A stretch of 64,000 bases of DNA from Ectothiorhodospiraceae bacterium (GCA_003565775.1 PXAT01000081.1:51733-115732), one strand, 5' to 3'. Shown: positions 11,133 to 22,199, counted from the first letter of the stretch. Notes: a model not told the origin generated them from the sequence alone. Translations and numbers: made by a program.

Positions 11133-14100
11133 TTGCCGAACGAGAGCAACGCCGAGACCGAGGGCTGGGATTTCTGGATCGATCGCGGGGGCACCTTTAC
11201 CGATGTGGTGGCGCGCGATCCGACCGGCCGCCTGTTCAGTCGCAAGCTGCTGTCGGACAATCCGGAACAGTATGCGGATGCCGCGGTCGAGGGAATTCGA
11301 CGCGGTCTCGGGCTGACCGGCGACGATCCGATCCCGACACAGCGTCTGGCGCGGGTCCGCATGGGCACCACAGTGGCGACCAACGCGCTGCTGGAGCGAC
11401 AGGGTGCGGATACCGTGCTGCTGATCACGCGTGGTTTCGGCGATGCGCTGCGCATCGGATATCAGGCGAGACCGGATATCTTCGCTCTGGATATCCGTTT
11501 GCCGGAGCAATTGCAGAGGCAGACGCTGGAAGTGGACGAACGGGTCGCCGCCGACGGCGAGATCCTGCGACCGCTGGCCGAGGACCGACTACAGGCCGAC
11601 CTCGAGGGACTGCATCGGCAGGGGTTCCGGGCGTGTGCCATCGTGTTTCTGCATGGCTACCGCTACCCGGAGCATGAGCGCCGTGCCGCGGCGCTCGCCC
11701 GCGCTGCCGGTTTCACCCAGATCAGTACCTCGCATGCGGTCAGCCCGCTGATCCGCTTCGTCTCGCGCGGCGATACCACCGTGGTCGACGCTTATCTGTC
11801 GCCGGTGCTGAGACACCATGCGCGCAGCCTGCGTGATGCGCTGGGGCAGACGCCGCTGCAGTTCATGAAATCGGACGGCACGCTGACCGATGCGGATCAC
11901 TTCCAGGGCCGCGACGCGATCCTGTCCGGTCCGGCCGGCGGTATCGTCAGTTGCATGCGTACCGCGCAACTCGCGGGCTTCGATCGCGTCATCGGGTTCG
12001 ACATGGGGGGCACGTCCACCGACGTGTCGCATTTCCGCGGCGACTTCGAGCGCAGTTCCGAGACCGTCGTGGCCGGGATCCGCATGCGGATCCCGATGCT
12101 GCAGATCCATACCGTCGCGGCCGGCGGCGGATCCTGCCTGGACTTCGACGGCAGCCGCTTCCGGGTCGGGCCGCGCTCTGCCGGCGCCAATCCGGGGCCG
12201 ACCTGCTACCGCCGTGGCGGGCCGCTGACCGTGACCGACTGCAACGTCCTGCTGGGCAAGCTGCAGCCGGATTTCTTTCCGGCGGTATTCGGTGAGGACG
12301 CTGCCAGCCCGCTGGATCGCGATGCGGTGGTCAGCGCGTTTGCCGAGCTCACCGAAACCATCCGCCGGCAGACCAGTGACCGGCGTGACGCGCTGGATGT
12401 GGCCGAGGGCTACTTGCGCATCGCCGTGGACAACATGGCCAACGCGATCAAGCGTATTTCCGTGCAGCGTGGCCACGCGCTGGATGATTACGTGCTGAAC
12501 TGCTTCGGTGGCGCTGCCGGTCAGCATGCCTGTCTGGTCGCGGATGCCCTGGGCATGCGGCAGGTGCTGCTGCATCCCCTGGCCGGCGTGTTGTCCGCCT
12601 ACGGCATGGGTCTGGCAGAGCTGGGGCTGGTGCGGGAACGCAGTGTCGAACGCGCCTTCGACGACGAGGGGCTGGCAACGGTAGAGCGGGATTTCGAAGA
12701 GCTGGAGCAGACCTGCCGTCAGGCGCTGCAGGATCAGGGCGCACCGGCCGGGGCCATGCGGGCCCGTCGGCAGCTGCAGCTGCGTTATGCAGGCAACGAC
12801 AGCAGTCTGTCGGTGGACTGGTCGGCAGCGGCGACCATGGCCCGTGAGTTCACCCGCCGACATCGGCAGCAGTTCGGTTTCGCCTTGCCCGAGCGTCGCC
12901 TGCGCATCGCCAGCATGACTGTCGAGGTGCGCGCGCTGGAGCCGGAGGCACCGGTGAGTGTGTCAGAGGCCGGTTCGCCACCTGCCGGGCCGCCGCGGAC
13001 GGAAGCTCGCGTCCGCACGCGAATGGCTGGCGAAGACTGGCCCGAGACGCCGGTGTATCGAAGCGAAGCCCTGCGCGCCGGCCATCTGGTCGATGGGCCG
13101 GCGATCATCGTCGAGCCCGATTCCACGATTATCGTCGAACCGGGCTGGGCAGCCGAGCGCAAGGCCGGCGGCGAATTGCTGCTCCGCCGGGAACATGCCG
13201 CCAGATCCTCCCGGGAACTGGACACCGCCGTGGATCCGGTGCTGCTGGAGGTCTTCAACAACCTGTTCATGTCGGTTGCCGAGCAGATGGGGGCGGTACT
13301 GCAGCAGACCGCGCAGTCCACCAATATCAAGGAGCGGCTCGACTTCTCCTGCGCCCTGTTCGATGCCGGTGGGGGTCTGGTGGCGAATGCACCGCACGTG
13401 CCGGTACATCTCGGTTCCATGGGCGAGAGCGTGCGTGCAGTGCTCTCGGGCACCCGCGGCGAGTTGCGGCCCGGCGAGGCCTATCTGCTGAACGACCCCT
13501 ATCAGGGGGGCACGCATCTGCCGGATATCACCGTGGTCAGTCCGATCTTCGACGATGCCGGCGAGGACCTGCTGTTCCTGGTCGCCAGCCGCGCCCATCA
13601 CGCCGATGTCGGCGGTATCACTCCCGGCTCGATGCCGGCGCACAGCCGCAGCATCGACGAGGAGGGCGTGCTGTTCGGCGTGACGGCAGCGCTGCGTGAT
13701 GGCGAGTTGCTGGAGCAGGCCCTGCGCGAGCGTTTTGCCGCCGGTCCGTATCCGTCGCGCAATGTGGATCAGAACATCAATGACCTGCAGGCGCAGCTGG
13801 CGGCCAACGCGCGGGGGGCGGCCGAGCTGCAGCGACTGATCGAACAGTTCGGCCGGCCGGTCGTGGAGGCCTACATGGGGCACGTCCAGGACAATGCCGA
13901 GCAACAGGTGCGCAGGGTGATCGCGGCGCTGGACGACGGCAGCGCGGAGAAGACCCTCGACAACGGTGCCAGAGTCCGTGTCCAGCTGCAGGTGGATCGC
14001 GAACAGGGCCGCTTGCGGGTGGATTTCAGCGGTACCAGCGGCCAGCAGGAGAGCAATTTCAATGCACCGCTGGCGGTGACCCGAGCGGCGGTCCTGTATG

Positions 14101-14759
14101 TCCTGCGGACCCTGGTGCAGGATGCCATTCCGCTGAACGACGGCTGCCTCGAACCGGTGGACCTGATTGTTCCCGACGGCTGCATGCTCCATCCGCACCA
14201 CCCGGCGGCGGTGGTCGCCGGCAATGTCGAAGTGAGTCAGGTGGTTACCGACACACTGTACGCCGCCATCGGCTGTCTGGCCGACAGCCAGGGAACCATG
14301 AACAACCTGACCTTCGGTAACGATCGCTTCCAGCACTACGAGACCCTGTGCGGTGGCGCCGGTGCCGGTGACGGGTTCGCCGGCGCCAGCGCCGTCCAGG
14401 TGCACATGACCAACAGTCGTCTGACCGACCCCGAGGTCCTGGAGTCCCGTTTTCCGGTGCGTCTCGAATCGTTCCGCATCCGTGAGCATTCCGGGGGTGC
14501 GGGACAATGGCGTGGCGGTGACGGTGTCGAACGGCGTATCCGCTTCCTCGAAAGCATGGGCGCGGCGCTGCTGGCCAACAGTCGGCAACAGGCTCCGCGG
14601 GGCTGCCGGGGCGGGACCGCCGGTGCTACCGGCGAGGACTGGGTGGAACATGCGGACGGTCGCCGCACCGCATTGAGCGGACGCGACAGTTTGGCTGTCG
14701 AAGCGGATGATGTACTGGTCGTGCGGACCCCCGGTGGTGGTGGTTTCGGCACGCCCTGA
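11133..14759 (+). CDS. 5-oxoprolinase / hydantoinase A-B fusion
   Basis: 1208-aa [34 protein letters not shown], and hydantoinase-B half ([21 protein letters not shown]); TTG start preceded by AGGAG. Confidence 0.92.
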   Translation: MPNESNAETEGWDFWIDRGGTFTDVVARDPTGRLFSRKLLSDNPEQYADAAVEGIRRGLGLTGDDPIPTQRLARVRMGTTVATNALLERQGADTVLLITRGFGDALRIGYQARPDIFALDIRLPEQLQRQTLEVDERVAADGEILRPLAEDRLQADLEGLHRQGFRACAIVFLHGYRYPEHERRAAALARAAGFTQISTSHAVSPLIRFVSRGDTTVVDAYLSPVLRHHARSLRDALGQTPLQFMKSDGTLTDADHFQGRDAILSGPAGGIVSCMRTAQLAGFDRVIGFDMGGTSTDVSHFRGDFERSSETVVAGIRMRIPMLQIHTVAAGGGSCLDFDGSRFRVGPRSAGANPGPTCYRRGGPLTVTDCNVLLGKLQPDFFPAVFGEDAASPLDRDAVVSAFAELTETIRRQTSDRRDALDVAEGYLRIAVDNMANAIKRISVQRGHALDDYVLNCFGGAAGQHACLVADALGMRQVLLHPLAGVLSAYGMGLAELGLVRERSVERAFDDEGLATVERDFEELEQTCRQALQDQGAPAGAMRARRQLQLRYAGNDSSLSVDWSAAATMAREFTRRHRQQFGFALPERRLRIASMTVEVRALEPEAPVSVSEAGSPPAGPPRTEARVRTRMAGEDWPETPVYRSEALRAGHLVDGPAIIVEPDSTIIVEPGWAAERKAGGELLLRREHAARSSRELDTAVDPVLLEVFNNLFMSVAEQMGAVLQQTAQSTNIKERLDFSCALFDAGGGLVANAPHVPVHLGSMGESVRAVLSGTRGELRPGEAYLLNDPYQGGTHLPDITVVSPIFDDAGEDLLFLVASRAHHADVGGITPGSMPAHSRSIDEEGVLFGVTAALRDGELLEQALRERFAAGPYPSRNVDQNINDLQAQLAANARGAAELQRLIEQFGRPVVEAYMGHVQDNAEQQVRRVIAALDDGSAEKTLDNGARVRVQLQVDREQGRLRVDFSGTSGQQESNFNAPLAVTRAAVLYVLRTLVQDAIPLNDGCLEPVDLIVPDGCMLHPHHPAAVVAGNVEVSQVVTDTLYAAIGCLADSQGTMNNLTFGNDRFQHYETLCGGAGAGDGFAGASAVQVHMTNSRLTDPEVLESRFPVRLESFRIREHSGGAGQWRGGDGVERRIRFLESMGAALLANSRQQAPRGCRGGTAGATGEDWVEHADGRRTALSGRDSLAVEADDVLVVRTPGGGGFGTP

Positions 14760-14779
14760 AAACGGAGGGGGAACAGGTC

Positions 14780-15940
14780 ATGCAGGATCATGTAGTGATT
14801 GTGGGGACCGGACTCGCCGGCTACACCACGGCAAGGGAGTTCCGCAAGCATGCTCCGGATGCCCGGTTGACGCTGCTGACGGCCGATGATGGTGCCGCCT
14901 ATTCCAAGCCGATGCTGTCCAACGCCCTGCGCAAGGGGCAGACGCCGGCCGAACTGGTGCAGTCCGATGCCGAGGCCATGGCCGAGGAACTGCAGGCCGA
15001 CGTGCTCACCGGGGTGGACGTGCGAGCGATCGAGGTCAACACCCGTCAACTGGTGCTCGAAGATGGTCAGCTGGAGTACGACCGGCTGGTGCTTGCTCTG
15101 GGCGCAGAACCGCTGCCGCCGCCGCTGGACGACCAATCCGAGGGGCGCCTGCATCAGGTCAACAACCTGCAGCAGTATCGACGGTTCCGCGAGGCGCTGG
15201 GCGACGAGGGGCGCGTGCTGATCGTCGGCGGCGGTCTCATCGGCTGCGAGTTTGCCAATGATCTGATCGACAGCGGCTATGGCGTCGACCTGGTGTATCC
15301 GGAAGCCCTGCCGCTGGCCGGCCTGATTCCGGCCCCGGCGGGCGAGGCGCTGGCCCGGTCTCTCAAGGATGCGGGGGTGCGGCTGCATCCCGGCGAGACC
15401 GTGGACCGGGTGAGACCTCATGGTGACGGCATCGCCGCGGACCTGTCCGGTGGCAAGGGTGTGCGCGCCAGTCTGGCTCTGAGCGCAGTCGGGCTGCGGC
15501 CGAAAACAGAGCTGGCCGAGGAAGCCGGCCTGACCGTGGATCGGGGCATCTGTGTCGATCGTTATCTGCGCAGCAGCGATGACAGCATTTTCGCTCTGGG
15601 CGATTGTGCGCAGGTCGAGGGTTATTCGCTGTGCTATGTCGCGCCCCTGACCAATGCAGCGCGCAGTCTGGCGAAAACTCTGGCTGGCGAGCCCGAGGCG
15701 GTGCACTACCCCGTGATGCCGGTCACGGTGAAAACCTCCTGTTGCCGTATCGTGGCGTGGAGTCCTGCCGCGAAAGCGCGGGGTACCTGGCAGCACGACG
15801 GCACCGATGGGGATCTGCGCGGCGAGTTTCGTGATCGGCAGGGAGACTTGCTCGGTTTCTATCTGACCGGTTCGCGCATTCGCGAACGTATGGAACTGAG
15901 CCGGGCCATGGCGCCATTGATTTCGGCCTCAGGGGCCTGA
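14780..15940 (+). CDS. NAD(P)/FAD-dependent oxidoreductase, rubredoxin reductase type
   Basis: MQDHVVIVGTGLAGYTTAREFRK (FAD-binding GxGxxG), VLIVGGGLIGCEFANDL (NAD site), IFALGDCAQVEGYSLCYVAPL. Confidence 0.85.
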   Translation: MQDHVVIVGTGLAGYTTAREFRKHAPDARLTLLTADDGAAYSKPMLSNALRKGQTPAELVQSDAEAMAEELQADVLTGVDVRAIEVNTRQLVLEDGQLEYDRLVLALGAEPLPPPLDDQSEGRLHQVNNLQQYRRFREALGDEGRVLIVGGGLIGCEFANDLIDSGYGVDLVYPEALPLAGLIPAPAGEALARSLKDAGVRLHPGETVDRVRPHGDGIAADLSGGKGVRASLALSAVGLRPKTELAEEAGLTVDRGICVDRYLRSSDDSIFALGDCAQVEGYSLCYVAPLTNAARSLAKTLAGEPEAVHYPVMPVTVKTSCCRIVAWSPAAKARGTWQHDGTDGDLRGEFRDRQGDLLGFYLTGSRIRERMELSRAMAPLISASGA

Positions 15941-16177
15941 GGAAGCGCGGATTCGCCCCTCCGAGTGCGGTGGATACGGATTTCGGTCGCCTGACAGGGC
16001 ACGGCATCGCCAGGCGCCGAAACCGGCCGGACCCTTCGGGTTGGGCCGCGTTTTACCCGAATGCTGCGTTGCGCGGCTTGACCGCAGAGTCACTACGGCG
16101 CTGCGCAGCGCGCCTTGCCTCGGAGAAAGTGCGGACGCCAACGCAGGCGTGCGAATACTTCAGCGTTTTCTCAAAGG
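15938..16177. repeat. MITE-like intergenic repeat, reverse orientation
   Basis: Reverse complement reads TTTGAGAAAACGCTGAAGTATTCGCACGCCTGCGTTGGCGTCCGCACTTTCTCCGAGGCAAGGCGCGCTGCGCAGC, matching the 27944 and 36445 copies; other end starts at the stop codon of the upstream gene. Confidence 0.75.
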
Positions 16178-16189
16178 AGCGGTCAGACA

Positions 16190-18934
16190 GTGAGCGACGG
16201 GGCTGCCGGCACGGTACGGGGAAGGAAAGAGGCCGCGCGGCTAGCCGCGCTGCGCCACTATGCCATCCTGGATACGCCGCCCGAGGAACAATACGACCGT
16301 TTCGCGCGCTTTGCTGCCCATCTTTTCGATGCGCCGGTCGGGCTGGTCAGCCTGGTCGACAAGGATCGACAGTGGTTCAAGGCCGAGATCGGCCTGGGCG
16401 TTCGTCAGACCGAGCGGCGGTTGGCCTTCTGCGAGTATGCGGTGCGGGCTGCCGACGTCGTTGTCGTGCTCGATGCCGAACGCGACGAGCGGTTCTGCAA
16501 CAATCCGCTGGTGACCGGCGAGCCGTTCATCCGTTTCTATGTCGGCGCACCACTGATCGACACGGGGGGACACGTTCTCGGCACGCTGTGCGTGATCGGC
16601 AAGGAGGCGCGCGAATGGGTGGACGCCGAGTCGGTCGCGCGCCTTCAGGACCTGGCCAAGGCAGTGGTCAAGAGTATCGAGTTGCGTGCCGCGCTGACCG
16701 ATCTGCAGCAGACCGAGAGCCGCCTGCGGGCCAAGGAAGAACTGCTGAGCAGCATTTACGACACCGCGCAGGCAGGGATCGTGGTGACCGACCATGAGGG
16801 CCGATTGCTGGAGCTTAACCGCTATTTCTGCGAACTGGTGGGTCAGGACCGCGAGCAGCTGAGTCGCCTGCCGATCCAGGAATTCCTGACCAGCAAAGAT
16901 CGACCACGCTACGCCGAGCTTCTGGTCGCGGCCGGCCAACAGCCGGGCGGGGTCACCGGACAGTTCCGTCTGGCACGCTATGACGGCCGCAAGCTGGATG
17001 TGGCCATTGCCGTGCGGCCCATGCGTGGCCCTGGCGACAGCCCCCTGCTGATGAATGCGATCAGTGATATCAGCGAGCAGAAGCGCGAGGAACGCCTGTC
17101 CGATGCACGCGCGGACATTCTCGAGGGCATCATCCAGCACTGGCCGCTGGAGCAGGCCGCAGCGATGATTTGCGGCACCCTCGAGCAGGAGTTTCCCGGC
17201 CTGGTGGCGTTGCTCGCCGAAAGCGGTGCCGATGGCCGACTGCGGTTATTGCCCGAGGCGGCGGTCGAGCGCGCCGATGACGGCGTGGTGCCCCTGTTGA
17301 TCGACCCGCAGAACGGTCTTGTGGCGCGTGCCCTGCCGCATCGCCGTCGGGTGATCGCGGATGGCCGGACCGATGATCTGGGGCAGTCCGGGCAGCGCAT
17401 GCTGCGCGCCGCCGGCTATGATCATCTGCTGCTGGAACCCTGTGTCGACGATCGCGGTTTCGCGCACGGCGCCCTGGTCCTGTTGTGGCGGTCCTTTCTG
17501 CAGCTCGGGGATGCCCGGAACTACGGCTTCGCTCGCGAATTTGCCGATCTGGTGTCGCTGGCCGTCTCCCATGACCGGCTGATGCAGGATCTGCAGGAGC
17601 GCGCCTCGCGCGATCCGCTGACCGGGCTCGCCAACCGGATGCGACTCGACGAGCACCTGCATGCCGCCATTGATACCGCGCGGCGGGACGGTGGCCAGCT
17701 CGCGGTACTGCTGCTGGATCTGGACGACTTCAAGCTGGTCAACGACACCCTCGGCCACAATATCGGCGATCGCCTGCTGCTCGAGATCGCGCACCGTCTG
17801 CGTGGCTGTGTCCGCGAGAGCGACATGGTGGCGCGCCTGGGCGGCGACGAGTTCGTGGTGGTCAGCGCGGTGCCGGAGCGGCGCGATGCGATCAGTATCG
17901 GTCGCAAGATCCTCGAAGCGCTGGGCCGCGAGATCGTGATCGACGGCAAACGCATGCGAACCCCGCCGAGCGTCGGTATCAGCCTGTTCCCGGTGGATGC
18001 GGAGCAATCCGACGATCTGCTGAAAGCGGCGGATTCGGCGATGTACGCGGCCAAGAGCGACGGCAAGAACGGCATGCGGTTCTTCAATCAGCAGATGTCG
18101 GATGAAGTGCAGAGCATGCTGGTGACCGCGCGTGAACTGGGCGATGCGGTCTCCGCGGACGATGATCGCCTGCACGCCCATTTCCAGCCGCGGGTCGACG
18201 TCGCCGGCGGCCGGCTGCTCGGCATCGAGGCATTCGCTCGCTGGCAGCATCCGCAGCGTGGTCTGCTGATGGCGGAGGAATTCGTCACCGCAGCCGAACA
18301 GGCCGGCCTGATCTCCAGTATCGACTTCAAGGTCCTGCGGCTGGGGCTGGACCGGCTGGTGGCCTGGCGGCGCGAGTTCCCGCAGCTTCGCTTGTGCTGG
18401 AACCTGTCCGGCAGCAGTCTGCGACATCCGGATCTCACCGAGACTCTGGCCGGCATGCTGGAGAGTCGCGGTCTGCCGGCCCATGCCCTGGAGCTGGAAG
18501 TGCTGGAAAGTCATGTGCTGCGGAATTTCCGGCACAGCGTCGAACAGCTGGATCGGCTCCGGCGTAAGCTGCCGGGCCTGCGCATCGCGCTGGATGACTT
18601 CGGCATTCACCATGGTGCCCTTGCCGGTCTGCGGGAACTGCCGGTGGACGCGCTCAAGGTGGATCGCAAGTTCATGGCCGATCTGCGCCACGGCGATGAG
18701 GAGCAACGCGGCATGGCCATGCTGTTCCTGAACACCTTGCGCACCGCGACCGGTCAGCTGGGCGGTCTGGACATGATCGTGGAAGGCGTGGAACAGGACA
18801 GCGAGTGTCGCATGTTGCTGCGGCTCGGCTGCAACATCATGCAGGGCGCCCTGTTTCTGTCGCCGTCACCGGATCCGGGCGCCGACCTGCCGGCGCTGGA
18901 GTTGCGTCTGCGCCAACTGGCGCGCATGGCCTGA
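16190..18934 (+). CDS. GAF-PAS-(GAF)-GGDEF-EAL signalling protein with intact GGDEF and altered EAL signature
   Basis: GTG start with AAAGGAGC RBS; RESD I-site five residues before GGDEF; EAF for EAL, DDFGIHHG for DDFGTG.S. Confidence 0.88.
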   Translation: MSDGAAGTVRGRKEAARLAALRHYAILDTPPEEQYDRFARFAAHLFDAPVGLVSLVDKDRQWFKAEIGLGVRQTERRLAFCEYAVRAADVVVVLDAERDERFCNNPLVTGEPFIRFYVGAPLIDTGGHVLGTLCVIGKEAREWVDAESVARLQDLAKAVVKSIELRAALTDLQQTESRLRAKEELLSSIYDTAQAGIVVTDHEGRLLELNRYFCELVGQDREQLSRLPIQEFLTSKDRPRYAELLVAAGQQPGGVTGQFRLARYDGRKLDVAIAVRPMRGPGDSPLLMNAISDISEQKREERLSDARADILEGIIQHWPLEQAAAMICGTLEQEFPGLVALLAESGADGRLRLLPEAAVERADDGVVPLLIDPQNGLVARALPHRRRVIADGRTDDLGQSGQRMLRAAGYDHLLLEPCVDDRGFAHGALVLLWRSFLQLGDARNYGFAREFADLVSLAVSHDRLMQDLQERASRDPLTGLANRMRLDEHLHAAIDTARRDGGQLAVLLLDLDDFKLVNDTLGHNIGDRLLLEIAHRLRGCVRESDMVARLGGDEFVVVSAVPERRDAISIGRKILEALGREIVIDGKRMRTPPSVGISLFPVDAEQSDDLLKAADSAMYAAKSDGKNGMRFFNQQMSDEVQSMLVTARELGDAVSADDDRLHAHFQPRVDVAGGRLLGIEAFARWQHPQRGLLMAEEFVTAAEQAGLISSIDFKVLRLGLDRLVAWRREFPQLRLCWNLSGSSLRHPDLTETLAGMLESRGLPAHALELEVLESHVLRNFRHSVEQLDRLRRKLPGLRIALDDFGIHHGALAGLRELPVDALKVDRKFMADLRHGDEEQRGMAMLFLNTLRTATGQLGGLDMIVEGVEQDSECRMLLRLGCNIMQGALFLSPSPDPGADLPALELRLRQLARMA

Positions 18935-18947
18935 GCCGTTCGGAGAA

Positions 18948-20207
18948 TCAGAAACGCGCCGCGCTGTAGGCCCCTGCGTCCAGGGCCGGCTCGCTGCCGT
19001 CCACCAGATCCGCCACCAGCTTTCCGCTGCCGCAGGCAAAGGTCCAGCCCAGGTGGCCGGCACCGCAATTCAGGAACAGGTCATGCAGGCGGCTCTGGCC
19101 GAGGATCGGCGGACCGTCCATGGTCATCGGACGCAGACCGCACCACGGCGTGGTCTGCTCCAGGCCGAGTCGCTCGCCGAGCGACGGGAAGGTCTTCAGG
19201 CACTGGCGCAGGACATAAGCGCTTCTTGCCTGCCCGAGGGAGCGGTCGTAGCCATTGAATTCGGCGGTTCCGGCCATGCGCAGCCGGTGCCCCAGCATGC
19301 CCATCACCACCTTGTTGCCGTCGTCGATCAGCGGAATGGCCGGTGCGCCTCGCCAGTCGGGCAACTCGGCGGTCAGGGAATAACCCTTGACCGGATAGAT
19401 CGGCAGCCTCAACCCGGCGGTTTTCGCCAGCGCCACGCTGTAACTGCCGGCCGCCAGCACGTAGCGATCGGCGCTCAGCAGGCCGTGATCCGTGGCGACG
19501 CCGGTGAGCCGGTCGCCACTGCGCTGCAGCCCGCTGACCGTGGTTTCGAGACGGACCTCGCCGCCGATCCTGCGGAAATGCTCGATCAGGGCGCGACTGA
19601 ACAGATGCGGGTCGCCGCTTTCGTCATCCGGGTAGTAGATGGCACCGCTGAGTTCATGCGCGCAGTCGTCCAGCGCCGGCTCCAGGGCGACCGCCTGCCG
19701 CGGCTGCAGCACGGTGTGACGCAGGCCGACCTCGGCCATCTGGTTGCTGTTGTCGACCGCCGTCTGCATCGCCGCGGTGTCGCGAAAGATCTTCAGGATG
19801 CCGTTCTGCCGGTCGTCATAGCGCAGCCCGAGTTCCCGACGCAGCGTACGCATCACGTCCAGACTGTATAACGCCAGCGCCGCGTTGTGACGCATGCTGC
19901 GCCGATAATGCCGGGGCCGGCTGTAGCGCAGGAAGCCGAGACCCCAGCGCATCAGACCCGGCAGGGCGGCAGGGCGCAGCAACAGGGGTGAATCCTCGCG
20001 TCCGACCCAGCGCAGCAGCTGCCAGAGCACGCCGGGCGCGTTCCACGGTTCGGCATGGCTGGCGTGCAGCAGGCCGCCGTTGGCAAAACTGGTTTCGTTG
20101 GCGACCTCGGGCTGCCGATCGAGCAGGCAGACCTGATGCCCGCGGGACTGCAGAAACCAGGCTGTGGTGACGCCGGACAGGCCGGCGCCGATGACCAGTA
20201 TTCGCAT
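18948..20207 (-). CDS. dadA: D-amino-acid dehydrogenase-like FAD oxidoreductase
   Basis: MRILVIGAGLSGVTTAWFLQSRGHQVCLLDRQPEVANETSFANGGLLHASHAEPWNAPG; DadA-like throughout. Confidence 0.85.
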   Translation of the reverse strand: MRILVIGAGLSGVTTAWFLQSRGHQVCLLDRQPEVANETSFANGGLLHASHAEPWNAPGVLWQLLRWVGREDSPLLLRPAALPGLMRWGLGFLRYSRPRHYRRSMRHNAALALYSLDVMRTLRRELGLRYDDRQNGILKIFRDTAAMQTAVDNSNQMAEVGLRHTVLQPRQAVALEPALDDCAHELSGAIYYPDDESGDPHLFSRALIEHFRRIGGEVRLETTVSGLQRSGDRLTGVATDHGLLSADRYVLAAGSYSVALAKTAGLRLPIYPVKGYSLTAELPDWRGAPAIPLIDDGNKVVMGMLGHRLRMAGTAEFNGYDRSLGQARSAYVLRQCLKTFPSLGERLGLEQTTPWCGLRPMTMDGPPILGQSRLHDLFLNCGAGHLGWTFACGSGKLVADLVDGSEPALDAGAYSAARF

Positions 20208-20225
20208 GCGTGGTGATTACCCGGT

Positions 20226-21347
20226 TCAGTGGTCCATGTCGGCAGGTACCAGTCGTACCAGTGGTGCCTCGCGGGCGTCGACCAGCAGGTACAGCGCGCC
20301 GTCCGGACCCTGGCGCACGTCACGGATACGCCAACCCTGATCGTCCAGCAGACGCTCTTCGCCGACGACCTCGTCGCCATCCATGGTCAGTCGGGCCAGA
20401 TGGGTATGTGCCAGGGCACCGACAAACAGGTTGCCCTGCCACTGCGGAAACGCGTCACCAGTGTAAAGGGCCATGCCCGATGGTGCGATCGACGGTGTCC
20501 AGTGGTGCACCGGGGGTTGCATGCCGTCCTTTTCCTCGACACCGATGGGCGGTCCGGAATATTCGGTGCCCAGGGTGACTTCGGGCCAGCCGTAGTTGGT
20601 TCCGGCCTGCAGGCGGTTGAGCTCATCGCCGCCACGGGGACCGTGTTCGTTGATCCAGAGCGCGTTGCTGTCCGGGTCGACGATCATGCCCTGCGGATTG
20701 CGGTGACCATAGCTGTAGATTTCCGGCCGGGCATGATCATCATCGACAAAGGGGTTGTCCGCCGGTGCGCTGCCGTCGTCATTCAGGCGCAATACCGTGC
20801 CGACATGATCGGACAGATCCTGGGCCCGATCGCGCTGACCGCGATCGCCGACGCTCATGAACAGATAGCCGTCGCCATCAAAGGCCAGCCGGCTGCCAAG
20901 ATGGCGTCCGCCGGGCAGGGCGGGCTCCGCCCGGAACAGTTCCTCCACGTCGCGCAGGACGTTGCCCTCCAGTCGGCCCCGCGCCAGCGCGGTCCGGGCG
21001 CCCCCGTCATCGGGGGCGCTGTAGGTCCAGTACACCAGGCTGTTCCGGTCGAAATCCGGGTGCAGCACCACGTCCAGCAGACCGCCCTGGTTCTCCACCC
21101 GAATCTCCGGCACACCGGCGACCGGCGCGCTGTCGGCGCCGTCGGCCGTGATCCGCAGCAGGCGTCCGCCGCGCTCGGTCACAAGCATGTCGCCGTCGGG
21201 AAGGAAGGCCAGGCCCCAGGGGTGACGAAGGTCGTCACGCAGCACCTCGACCCGGAAATCGTGTTGCTCGCTGTGATGGATCTCGTCGGCGGTCACTACC
21301 GACGCCGACGCGAGCAGGACGGCGACAAGGGCGAGGTAGGGTTGCAT
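20226..21347 (-). CDS. PQQ-dependent aldose sugar dehydrogenase family protein (YliI/Asd-like)
   Basis: HPWGLAFLPDGDMLVTERGGRLLRI...GGLLDVVLHPDF...YSYGHRNPQGMIVDP...NEHGPRGGDELN; N-terminal signal peptide. Confidence 0.9.
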   Translation of the reverse strand: MQPYLALVAVLLASASVVTADEIHHSEQHDFRVEVLRDDLRHPWGLAFLPDGDMLVTERGGRLLRITADGADSAPVAGVPEIRVENQGGLLDVVLHPDFDRNSLVYWTYSAPDDGGARTALARGRLEGNVLRDVEELFRAEPALPGGRHLGSRLAFDGDGYLFMSVGDRGQRDRAQDLSDHVGTVLRLNDDGSAPADNPFVDDDHARPEIYSYGHRNPQGMIVDPDSNALWINEHGPRGGDELNRLQAGTNYGWPEVTLGTEYSGPPIGVEEKDGMQPPVHHWTPSIAPSGMALYTGDAFPQWQGNLFVGALAHTHLARLTMDGDEVVGEERLLDDQGWRIRDVRQGPDGALYLLVDAREAPLVRLVPADMDH

Positions 21348-21451
21348 TGTGCGGTTCCTCTCTGGATGGCGTTGCGGGGGACCGGAATCTCGACCCGGAA
21401 CCCGTCATTATGGACCAGTCGCCTGCCGGCGTGTTCAGGGCGGGCGGTGCT

Positions 21452-21484
21452 TATCCACAGAAGCTGTGGAAAAGTGTGTGGACG
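21452..21484. promoter_or_regulatory. DnaA-box-like cluster
   Basis: TTATCCACA (exact consensus) followed by inverted TGTGGAAAA (= TTTTCCACA) and a weaker TGTGTGGAC, in about 33 bp. Confidence 0.55.
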
Positions 21485-21555
21485 AAGCGCGGGTAAGTCG
21501 GGGCGTATCCTGTTGCCGCAGGCACTTGCGTCAATTCGATGAACTTTTCACCGTT

Positions 21556-21826
21556 TTTGAAAAACACCTTTTAATCAGAGGTTTGTGTTTGTTCGACCAG
21601 TCGGCCCGGAGCGCACTCGCGGACTCGCGAGTAAATGGGCTGATCGTCGCCGAGGTCGGTCCGGGAAACGCTGCATGCTTCCTCGTGTCGGACCCGGATT
21701 GTCCCCGAATGTCGTGTTGCGCTGCTTTACCCCAGAATGACGGCTGGCTGGGCTGCGCAACGCGCCTGGCACCAAGGAAGATGTGGACACCAACGCAGGC
21801 GTGCGAATGCGTCAGCGTTTCCTTGA
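21556..21826. repeat. MITE-like intergenic repeat, reverse orientation, degenerate far end
   Basis: Reverse complement TCAAGGAAACGCTGACGCATTCGCACGCCTGCGTTGGTGTCCACATCTTCCTTGGTGCCAGGCGCGTTGCGCAGC matches the other copies. Confidence 0.65.
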
Positions 21827-21902
21827 CGATCTGCGTTAGACTTCCGCGACGGGCATTATGCGCCTGTCTGTCCTGCACCACCTCGAAGGCAATGATCACG
21901 CG

Positions 21903-22199
21903 ATGAGTCAGCAATCCGGTTACGAAGAGGCCAGCCGTCGTCTGGTGGAACTGGGCAATACCCTGGTGGATGAGGACACCGATGTGGACCTCCAGGAGGT
22001 GGCCGACGGGCTGCTGGCCGGGGCCATTCATTTCTGGCTGTATGCGCATCAGCCCTGTGACGACCCGCGCTGCGCCGATTGCGCCAGCCTGCGCACCGCC
22101 GAGTGGCGCCTGAAGGAACTGCTGAACCGCGGTGAGGGTATGGCGCGCGAGAGCGACTACTTCCATTCGCCGGATGACATGACGGCCGGCCGCGCATGA
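21903..22199 (+). CDS. Small hypothetical protein with Cys cluster
   Basis: Short ORF MSQQSGYEEASRRLVELGNTLVDEDTDVDLQEVADGLLAGAIHFWLYAHQPCDDPRCADCASL..., tightly upstream of the aldolase-family gene. Confidence 0.6.
   Translation: MSQQSGYEEASRRLVELGNTLVDEDTDVDLQEVADGLLAGAIHFWLYAHQPCDDPRCADCASLRTAEWRLKELLNRGEGMARESDYFHSPDDMTAGRA

Noticed and set aside
12963-14651. 562-aa minus-strand ORF opposite 5-oxoprolinase
   Set aside because: Antisense shadow; no domain motifs.
21349-21906. 185-aa plus-strand ORF in the sugar dehydrogenase upstream gap
   Set aside because: Runs through the DnaA-box cluster and a MITE-like copy; no domain or credible start signal.
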